Positions 55,850-64,000 of a DNA stretch of 64,000 nt are shown here, piece by piece (positions within the stretch are counted from its first letter, which is position 1; each line of letters opens with the position of its first letter). The notes beneath the pieces are model-generated. The model was not told the DNA's origin. It did not search any database and saw only the letters and a program-made list of their open reading frames with translations. The DNA comes from Piezodorus guildinii (Eukaryota > Arthropoda > Insecta > Hemiptera > Pentatomidae). The stretch is from NCBI GenBank assembly GCA_023052935.1, contig CM041292.1, positions 133,314,951 through 133,378,950 of the forward strand, read 5' to 3'. The position numbers and the translations under genes were made by a program.

Positions 55850-56215
55850 TATTGCTATCGTGAAAATTTTCGAATTCCAGTTTTCAACGGAAATACACGT
55901 TTTAGGATCCCCCAGGAGTCTAAATAACCATATTTAAGATTACTATACGACTGAGATGTTACAAAATCTTTTTCATCAAATTCGGCTGACCAGAAGAGCC
56001 ACTTTACCATGCATATTGCACCTTTTTATGATTTTCTCAAAAACGGTTGCGATGATTTTGATTAAACTCGCTATATAGATGTAAAATTTAATGGGCTTTA
56101 ATATTATGTAGGTTTTATTCTGATAAAAATGGTTTGACAGGGTCTAAATGCCGATAATTTAAATTTTCTCCCTTTAAAGTACCTTTAATTTTGTTGATTC
56201 TATAAAAATAACTAT
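55850..56215 (-). repeat. Dispersed repeat, inverted partner of 29252-29565
   Basis: 'gtaaaatttaatgggcttta', 'ttatgtaggttttattctg' and 'tgccgataatttaaatttt' are complementary to the plus-strand copy at 29252-29565. Confidence 0.6.
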
Positions 56216-58014
56216 ATTATCTTGTTAGCACTGATGAGAAACAGGTAAATATGCAACTTGAGCGAATGCGAAAAGCAACTAAAGGAGAAAACTGAAAAAA
56301 TATTTTTTTAATGCAATTTTTTGTTTTTGAACATAAAAACAGTAATATACATGTATGATATACCTTAATATAAGTTAATAGAGAGTGATAAGAAGCCGAT
56401 AAAACTAAGTGATTGTTTCAGATAATAATTTAATAGATTTTTTAATAAAACACATGTTTCTATAGAAATTCAATTAGTTAATTCTTTAATAGTTTCACTA
56501 ATTTTTATCTCTAACTGTGTTTGAAATTCTTTTATTGATTTTAACAACGGAGGTAAGTGAAAGTCGTGTATTACCAGATTTTTTTTCTAATTATCAGAAT
56601 AGTTTCTACTACATATCATTTTTGTATTTTTTTCTCTTATTACTCCCTTACTCTCTATACATAATTTCTCTTGATACTGTATTATTACTTCCTATAAATA
56701 TTTTAATATTTTTTCTTAACATATTGCTTTGAACTATGATTGTGAGACGTTACCAAAAGTAGATTCTTCTAAATACCATGGATCTACAGTAACCTCCATC
56801 AACGACCAAATGAGTGAGATCGATCCAGGAATAAATTTAAGGAAATTCAGGTTAAGTTTAAGGAATAATTATTTAAATACTTATAAATGATTCTTGTATT
56901 TTTAGAATGGAGAATAAAAACATGAAATTACACACTGCTAAAGAAAATTCTTAAATAAGAGTAATCAAATGAAATTAACCGATAAGAGTCCTTTGAGGGG
57001 GGATCATGAAATCAAGAAACTATTTAATAAATAAACCATTATGCTTGTTAATTCCTACATCATATATTGTTTAGAAAAATAAAACACACTTATTTTATTA
57101 ACGACTTGTTTTCTAAAAACAAGTGACACACCTGTGATGCACGTCGGCCCACGGAATAGTCAAATGTGACCAACCGGTGGGTCTCGCCAGAGTGAACGTG
57201 TTAATAAAACCAATAGATATTTTATATTATATCATGTTTCCTTTAATTATTTATGCACTTATGTTTCAAAATAATGAATACCCTACATTACATTGTAAAT
57301 TTCATAATAATTTGTCGACTTAAGAACTAGTATATTGACAAAATTTTGTAGATTTTTCAAAAAACTTTTCTTTTTTTCAGGTAACGGATGGACATCAAAG
57401 TTGTCAATATACCGTAAGTAAATTATGTACAATATTTTAGAAAAAGTAACTGTTTTGATCAAGGGTAAGAGTATTTAGTTAATATTACATCAATGAATAT
57501 ATAGTAATAATTCAATATTATTTTTCAAAATTTGTTCCATCAAAAAGGCTTGTGGAACTTATAACAGAGACTCTCTGGTAATTTGATATATACTCATTTA
57601 TGTTGAGAGTCCTTTGAAATAAGACGATAAACACTTCAATACAAATTCTTCAGATTCTCGAATCTTTAGAGCTTGGATTAATAATGTTTGACAAGTACTA
57701 GGGAATGACACATATATTAAATACCCCGAATAAAATATTTATTTTTATGTGAAATACCTGCTATTAGTATCGTTATAATTTACATTATCTAACGGTTAAA
57801 ACTATAAATTTATGTCACTCATAATTTATGGAAAAAGCTGTTATGATCTCAATATTAATCGCAAAATAGCAGCAATAAAAAAATTGTACAACTTTTTATA
57901 GTAAACTTATAGCAATATAATGTTAAACAACAGCAAATAAGTCACCTTATAACTACTATTTTGCATAATTTGTTTTCATATATACGGTAAAAAGAGCTTG
58001 ATTGAAAAAAAAGC
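56216..58014. other. AT-rich non-coding stretch containing one candidate exon
   Basis: Apart from the splice-bounded 33-bp segment at 57381-57413, nothing is recognised. Confidence 0.4.
57381..57413 (+). other. Candidate 33-bp exon (speculative)
   Basis: The segment is preceded by a strong polypyrimidine tract and AG (cttttctttttttcag, ending 57380). It is followed by GTAAGT (57414-57419), a near-ideal 5' splice site. In one frame it reads VTDGHQSCQYT without a stop, and its length is a multiple of three. Both signals are common by chance in AT-rich DNA, no neighbouring exon is recognised, and I do not know the protein. Confidence 0.2.
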
Positions 58015-58340
58015 CGATTTAAAACATTCTGCAGTGACTGCAGCCGTAGTTTTACTTGGAATAAAGATACTTGCTAGAGCATCAAATTTAAAGTCTAAAA
58101 GCTTCTTTAAATTTCACATTCGTTAGGTACGAACCTTAAAAAAATATATTTTTTTTTATCGATTTTCCACTATACGCGTCCAAAGACTTGTGAGAAATGT
58201 TTGCTTGATACGGCCGATTTAAAACATTCTGCAGTGACTACAGCCGTAGTTTTACTGGGGATAAAGATATTTGCCACATAAACCATATCATACCTAGCAA
58301 AATGGCATCTTGTCTCTATATGGGCTAGTTATACCACTTT
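58015..58340 (+). repeat. Direct repeat H, copy 1 (internally duplicated)
   Basis: 58075-58335 recurs at 58797-59052 ('gagcatcaaatttaaagtct', 'actatacgcgtccaaagac', 'cattctgcagtgact'). In addition, 58015-58075 repeats the last part (aaaacattctgcagtgactg to the taaagata block). Confidence 0.75.
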
Positions 58341-58360
58341 TAATAGAATTCAATTCAATA

Positions 58361-60092
58361 AGCACAAGAGCCCTACTAGCCCAGTAAAATAAGGATATTT
58401 GTGGGAATGAATTCGGACAAAGCTGGAAATCGTTTTAATACTTCTTAATGGTCCTAAATAAAAGTAATCTGAGTTTTCACCATCACAGGTGGTGAGCTTA
58501 ACTTTTTGGAGCACAAAAACTTCGAATTTTTCGCAGTTTTTTCAGTTTTTCACCTATAACTCGTAAACGGTGCTTCCTACTGAAAATATTTTTCTTATCT
58601 AAATGAAATAACGTTAAAATTTCTTTCTTAAAGATATCTTAGTTATTGAATTTGGTTTAGTAATATTTCCGCAATCGTTCGCCAGAAATAAGCATTGTTT
58701 TCCATTTTGCCTGAAAAACCCAATTGGATCACTAAGAGACAACTGTAACTTGGAAACAACTATCCAAATCAAAAAAAGTCATAAAAGAAAAGTTGTAGAG
58801 CATCAAATTTAAAGTCTAAAAGCTTCTTTAAATTTCACATTTGGTAGGTACGAACCTTAAAAAAATATACTTTTTTATCGATTTTCCACTATACGCGTCC
58901 AAAGACTTGTGAGAAATGTTTGCTTGATACGGCCGATTTAAAACATTCTGCAGTGACTGCAGCCGTTGTTTTACTGGGAATAAAGATATTTGCAACATAA
59001 ACCATATCATACCTAGCCAAATGGGATCTTGTCTTTATATGGGCTAGTTATAATTTTAATAGAATTCAATGTAATATTCAAGTTATGCCTGAAAGTACTT
59101 TTTTGATACGTTTCAAATAACATAATCTCAAATAGTCTTTATTTTGATTAAAAATATTATTTATATTACGCACGACATAGTTTAAAAAATGGGAGAAATT
59201 ATAGGTTGGGCAAATAGAAATACGTTTTTTCCTCATTTTATATGTATCTTTAATAGGTACCTACACAATTAAACTGCTGTAAAATTTAATATACATAAAT
59301 AAAAATATACATGGGAGAAGTGATTTGTTTATATATATATATAGATACCCATTAGTTATAAAGCTTAATTTTAAGATTTTATTTCTCAGGCTGCTATGAT
59401 AATAATATAGACAAGAACGAGGTAGTGAGGGAGGTAGATGAGATGCCACGGCTCGCTGCTGTACTGGAAGACACTACTATGTCGTGCGTAATATAAAGAA
59501 TAAAGACTATTTGAGATTATGTTGATTGAAACGTATCAAAAAAGAACTTTCAGGCCTAACTTGAATATTAAATTGAATTCTATATTTTTTTAAGGTTCGT
59601 ACCTACCGAATGAGAAATTTAAAGAAGCTTTTAGACTTTAAATTTGATGCTCTACAACTTTTCTTTTATGACTTGTTTCGATTTGGATAGTTGTTTCCAA
59701 GTTACAGTTGTCTCTTAGTGACCCAATTGGGTTTTTCAGCCAAAATGGAAAAAAAAATGCTTATTTCTGGCGAATGATTGCGGCAATATTACTAAACCAA
59801 ACTCAATAACTAAGATATCTTTAAGAAAGAAATTTTAACGTTATTTCATTTTGATAAGAAAAATATTTTCAGTAGGAAGCACCGTTTACGAGTTATAGGT
59901 GATAAACTGAAAAAAGTGCGAAACATTCGAGATTTTTGTGCTCCAAAAAGTTGAGCTCACCACCTGTGATGGTGAAAACTCAGATTACTTTTATTTAAGA
60001 CTATTAAGAGGTATTATAACGATTTCCAGCTTTGGCCAAATTAATTCCCACAAATATCCTTATTTTACTGGGCTAGTAGGGCTCTTGTAGGA
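58361..60092. repeat. Foldback repeat with long inverted arms
   Basis: The outer arms 58363-58868 and about 59583-60092 are reverse complements (ends 'gagccctactagcccagt' and its complement). The inner arms 59058-59180 and 59476-59590 continue the symmetry around a ~295-bp loop. The left arm alone has about 190 extra bp (58869-59052), which belong to repeat H. No ORF is recognised. A foldback transposon or an inverted duplication would both fit. Confidence 0.8.
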
Positions 60093-60416
60093 AGCGGCGT
60101 GGTCTAGTGGATAGAGCACTAGTCTGCTGTGCTCCGGGTCCTGGGTTCGAATCCCGGCTGTGGCAGAAAAATTATTTATTCTGTTAATTCCGTCGGGGAG
60201 CGACCCTAGGGTATGGAGACCCTCCGGGGGCAGACCCAGCCTCTATAAAGTGGGTACCCAAATTAATTGGGGAAAAACCTGGCGGCTGAGCGTGATTAAG
60301 GCCTAATCACCTCATTGCACTGCCGTTGGCCTAGAAACAGTACGAATCTCTATATGTACTGAGCCCAAGACCCTTCATGGGTTGTAGTGGTACAGGTTTT
60401 TTTTTGTTTTTTTTTA
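60089..60416 (+). mobile_element. SINE family B, best-preserved copy
   Basis: The tRNA-derived head has a canonical A-box region (gcgtggtctagtggatagag) and B box (GGTTCGAATCC, about 60148-60158). The T-arm-like hairpin CTGGG/CCCGG is intact. The body and T-rich end follow. RNA polymerase III could in principle start here. It abuts the right end of the foldback repeat. A few bases overlap in my coordinates because the junction is not sharp. Confidence 0.82.
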
Positions 60417-60829
60417 GTAGGTCTTTTGTGCATCCGTTGAGGCTGCTTGTGAGGCCGTGATGTCATCTGTACCAAGATGCTCTACCGTCCTATGGGGATT
60501 TTTATATCTTCAAGCCACTTCAAAAGTAGTATAGGACTCAAATTGCCTTCATTGTAAAATTTTATATCAAAACTTTATTTTAAAATGATTTAGAATTTTA
60601 ATAATGGAAAACTCTTCTGTTATAAAATAAAATATATATAATGAAAATGCCAAAACTGTTGTTTAAGCCAATTTAAACATACATTGAAAAGAATCCTTAC
60701 AACTTACATGTCAACATGATATTTATTTAAGTTAATCATTCAGAAACGTTATGGTACTAAAATGTTTAATACGTAGTACCTTCTGTTTGACTTAAACTGT
60801 TGCATTAATTCTTTATTTTTTTCATCATT
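60417..60829. other. AT-rich non-coding stretch
   Basis: Nothing recognised. Confidence 0.4.
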
Positions 60830-61582
60830 GATTTTTTTCTTGTAGTATCAGAAGTTTCATCTTTCATCCTCTCTCTTTCAAGTTCTTTCTTCTTGTTCAG
60901 TTCTTTCATTCTTATAAAGGATCGAGTTCTAACATATGTTGTAATAGCATTTTGCTTTTAAAAATTGTTGTTGTTGACTTAGAAAATAGCTGTTCATATT
61001 CTATCAAATCATGTTTTAATTTAGTTAATACCTGTTTGGCACACATTAGTTCATTTGTTAATGAAATAGTTTGTTTCTTATAGTTCTTTATTTTCGTTTT
61101 TTATAGGATGTTCTGCACAGCGTGATGAAATCAATTTTGATCTTTATTAGATTCGAGTTGGTCTGAGGTTTCTATAATTTTGCTGTTTCTTTCTTCAGCC
61201 GAATTTCTTACTAACGAATGCGTTTTCATTTTTCATACAATTACGTTTATCTACGTATTTCTCTTTCAATAGAGCCCAAAGTGTCGGTCGAAGATGAAAT
61301 TGTTGGTATTTTTTTGTGTTGGTACAAAGGATTATTTTAATTAACGTCTGGGTGGTAGGCCCAATAATTCCGATTTAAAATCTCCCTCCGTATTGCTTGG
61401 TAGGCAATGTTCCGATCTTGTTAAATGTGTCCGATTCCTTTGTGCTAAACACGTGTTTTTGTTTGCAGAAATGCTGTCATGGTTTAAGAAGAGTTTTTCT
61501 TTTTGAAAAACGTGAAATGAGAAGTAAAGTTTTTAGCGTTATCTGAATCGTTTGTACAACCGACAAAGGCACAACATGGCAT
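60830..61582 (-). pseudogene. THAP-domain protein remnant (perhaps P-element-like transposase)
   Basis: Minus strand from an ATG at 61582: MPCCAFVGCTNDSDNAKNF followed by FTFFKKK, then a stop. This start fits the N-terminus of a THAP zinc finger (C2CH): Cys pair spacing in 'C.fvGCtN' and the following 'hFf..P/kk' strand. Further on, in another frame, come CLPSNTEGDF and LGLPPRR, resembling the C-terminal 'EHF...L...AvP' part. Charged, coiled-coil-like stretches follow to about 60840. Stops and shifts are frequent. THAP domains occur in host transcription factors and P-type transposases; no catalytic part is seen to decide. Confidence 0.5.
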
Positions 61583-62700
61583 TTTAAAGCAAGATAATTA
61601 GTTAGTCTATCGATAAAATCAATTAAAAAAAACAAACACTATAAACACAACCGTCGTGGTGAGTTAGCAAAATACTACAATGTCTGAAAGATGGGTAGGT
61701 CCACGTGACGTCATATGGCTGACAATCTACTGTGCATCCTCCTTGTGAGTGTTGCCGCCTTGTTCTAGTTACCGTGCTTTGAAGGGTTTGAAAATGTTTC
61801 GGACCCAATACGGATTCATCCAAACACCTGCAGTGCCTAAGAAACGTTGGTTTGGGAAATATCTCTAAATAATTACGATCCATCCCTGTTTTATTTGTTT
61901 ATATTCCAGAAAAAATATATTTGTAATTGTTACTAATTTCAAATTCCCACAAAGACGAAGAATGTTGTGAAATAAAACCTATATTTATTTTGCTTTATCC
62001 AGTTAGTGGTGGTGGCAATAACGCAAAGGAAGGCACTTCTTGCTTGACCGCAAAAGGGGACTACATCAAAGCTAGCATGTAAATACCTCTGGCCCGGTTG
62101 AAGGCAGGTAATTTCCTATGTGCTAATCCACGGTCAAAGCTACCCCCTTCTGCATTAGGGTTTTCCCCTAACGAGATCCTTAAATGGAACTTTTATCGCT
62201 TCATTCCATTGTCATTTGCTTGCGGTCAGCGTATAATGTCTAATGGGAAATGTTCTCTTACATAGTTGTTTTCGTTGTTAGTTTATCTTGATATTATAAA
62301 ATGGGTTTTTCGACGTAAGTGCAATGTTGACAGTTATTTATTTATTAGTGTACATTGTAGTTATCAGCCAGCTTCTGGAATGTGCGGCCTGAATTTTTGT
62401 GGGAGAATAACTCCTCAAATTCTTTTCTTTTCTTTTATTTGTAGAAAACTAATAACGATTCTTATTGTAAGTGTGATACTGCACAGAAGTCAATAGGAAA
62501 AGGAATTTAATATTTTCATTTCATTTATTAAGTTATATAAAAAGACCGACTGGACGTTCAATGATGTAACCATAGTTATCAAGGGATCGATTGTTATAAA
62601 AAAGGCATTTTACATAAAACTAAAGTAAAGATTTGAACGTTTCTATGAGATTTTTTTTTTATTAAGAAAGCTTACACCTATATTTCTAGTATTTCTTCCG
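61583..62700. other. Region upstream of the THAP remnant and a GC-richer block
   Basis: The 86-codon minus ORF at 61623-61883 could be its leader or chance; it has no recognisable domain. 62030-62230 is GC-richer, without an ORF. Confidence 0.4.
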
Positions 62701-62701
62701 G

Positions 62702-62793
<92 letters not shown>
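62701..62793. repeat. Poly(A) followed by (AT)n
   Basis: About 30 A, then about 60 bp of alternating TA. Confidence 0.9.
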
Positions 62794-62800
<7 letters not shown>

Positions 62801-63467
62801 ATAGTTAGAAAAATATATCTCCTTTACATGATTATTCTTAATAAAAATATTTTATATTTATACTTGTGTATTACTACTATCAACGAAGAATGGTTAGTTT
62901 CTTAAAATTTAAGGTACTTATGGCTAATAAATTCTTAGAAATATGCATTTAAAAATTAGGCTTACGAGGTATTAAAACACCAATAATTATAAATTTATAT
63001 AACAAGAATAATCGAAAAACGCTTTGAGACGATTTTTGAAAAACAAAACAAAACAGTCAATAGTTGCTGCAAAATTCCCTGTTTCAGTTGCCATAATTTT
63101 TTTTAACAGATTGAATGTTTTTAGAAACTCTATTTTTTCCTAATTGTTATGGTTTTCTAGCATCTTCATTAAATTTTGTCTGTGTAGAAATAGTTGTCGT
63201 AACAGTCTTCCGGAATGAGGCTGATGGTCAGTTGGTGGTTGCATATCCAGTTGCAAATACCTTCTCGATAAGGTAGTCAACTCCTCTTCTGTTGTCACTG
63301 TTCTCACATTTTAATGTTATTTTATATATATGTAATAAAAAAAACATTTTTTGAATTCACTGGAAAATATAAAGCATTTACAGCTAGTGAAAATGAAAAC
63401 ATGAAAAAAAAAAAAAAAATACGCACTGTTATCTTTACAAGAATTCACTTAATAAGATAGGAATCAA
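62794..63467. other. AT-rich non-coding stretch
   Basis: Nothing recognised. Confidence 0.4.
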
Positions 63468-63713
63468 TTTATTTAACGTCACTTTATGCTACTGTGGCTA
63501 ATCGGACGATGCTACAGTGGGAGTCAAATTTTGCTTAACCTGGTTTCATTAGGAGTACCTGACATCGCACAGGTTCGGGACTACCTTTTAACGACCCCTC
63601 CGAAGGACGGCATAACTATGGATTTTTTACTCCCATTAAAAAATTCCTAGGACCACCTGCCGGTTTGAACCCGTGACCTTTGGAATAGGAGGCTGTTACG
63701 CTAGCTACAAGTG
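63468..63713 (-). mobile_element. SINE family A, near full-length
   Basis: The tail 'ttaacgtcactttatgctac', 'gatgctacagtgggagtcaa', 'cccctccgaaggacggcata' and the head complement 'cggtttgaacccgtgacctt' with 'gttacgctagctac' are all present. Confidence 0.78.
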
Positions 63714-63727
63714 AAAGATAGGAATCA

Positions 63728-63885
63728 ATATTATATTGTATTGTATCTTACTGTGTACTGTGTTACTATTTGTTATTGTATTTTATTGAACTCCTTTCCC
63801 ACACACGGGTTCGCCTTAGTGGGATAGTGACTTCTACTTGCACTGTAAAATGTCTGTATTTTGATTTAAATAAAGAAGTTTACCA
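63728..63885 (+). repeat. Retroelement-like 3' end (family C), copy 2
   Basis: Shares 'attgtatcttactgtgtact', 'cctttcccacacacgggtt' and 'gatttaaataaagaagttta' with 31905-32047. This copy has an extra middle part (cgccttagtgggatagtgac). Confidence 0.62.
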
Positions 63886-64000
63886 TAAAAATATAAATAT
63901 ATTTGTTATATATTATTCTGCCCATTTTCTTTTAATTAATTAAAAATAACCAATATAGTGTTGTTACAAATTTTTCTGGTTCTATTATGCTCTTACATCT

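Noticed and set aside
60092..60165. Functional tRNA gene
   Set aside because: A and B boxes are good, but the sequence continues into the SINE body shared with three other loci and lacks a convincing acceptor stem.
61623..61883. 86-codon minus ORF as an upstream exon of the THAP remnant
   Set aside because: No domain, no supporting splice signals seen, and the downstream frame is already broken.

Overview
This is AT-rich (roughly 70%) animal nuclear DNA, almost certainly from an insect. The evidence is the transposon mix: Jockey, R1-clade and I/RTE/CR1-like non-LTR elements, Tc1 and mariner DNA transposons, a short Helitron of the kind common in insects, Penelope-like elements (PLEs), and two tRNA-derived SINE families. 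A hemipteran is possible but I cannot establish the order. I see no complete host protein-coding gene. The window reads as intergenic or intronic sequence built from nested mobile elements of very different ages. The only host-type signals I can offer are one candidate 33-bp exon (57381-57413), one perfect four-unit heat-shock-element match (44052-44069), and a decayed THAP-domain reading frame (60830-61582) that is itself probably transposon-derived.

Layout. 1-9 kb: a mini-PLE (1009-1287), a Helitron (2840-3932) carrying a deleted mariner (2917-3485), a SINE (4586-4834), a second mini-PLE (5862-6143) and a SINE of the second family (8246-8542). 9-13 kb: the best-preserved autonomous element, a Jockey-clade LINE (9017-12816) with an open 894-codon EN+RT ORF2. 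It is 5'-truncated in ORF1 and sits inside an older SINE with a perfect 12-bp target duplication. 14-22.4 kb: three further RT remnants, one of them (19428-21185) an R1-clade copy with an open RT frame lying between (TG)n tracts. 23.9-27.5 kb: a 3.58-kb near-perfect palindrome made of two head-to-head, 5'-truncated PLE copies, flanked by a 13-bp target duplication. 28-37.5 kb: decayed repeats, SINEs, a Tc1-like relic, an RT relic, a Helitron fragment and a CR1-like 3' end. 37.5-39.9 kb: a long, diverged inverted duplication with a SINE in its loop. 41.5-43.6 kb: a foldback mini-PLE, a foldback MITE-like unit and a four-copy ~203-bp tandem repeat. 47-50.5 kb: more SINEs and two mini-PLEs with 15-bp and 10-bp target duplications. 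52.6-54.3 kb: a decayed Tc1-type element with IR/DR ends. 58.4-60.1 kb: another foldback, with a well-preserved SINE at its edge. 60.8-64 kb: the THAP remnant, another SINE and a LINE-like 3' tail.

The most interesting theme is the PLE material. Five short insertions and one large palindromic one share inverted ends. Most carry an apparent type-I hammerhead ribozyme core (CTGANGA, a stem II hairpin, GAAAC) whose stems co-vary between subfamilies. Four of the five short insertions, and the palindrome, have target-site duplications of 10-15 bp that I could align by eye. The shortest (264-325 bp) have no coding capacity. They look like a non-autonomous, ribozyme-bearing PLE-derived family. Hammerheads in PLEs are known; a compact palindromic or inverted-ended derivative family of this kind is what deserves checking.

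Limits: everything here is by eye, without alignment, structure prediction or database search. Boundaries of decayed repeats are approximate.
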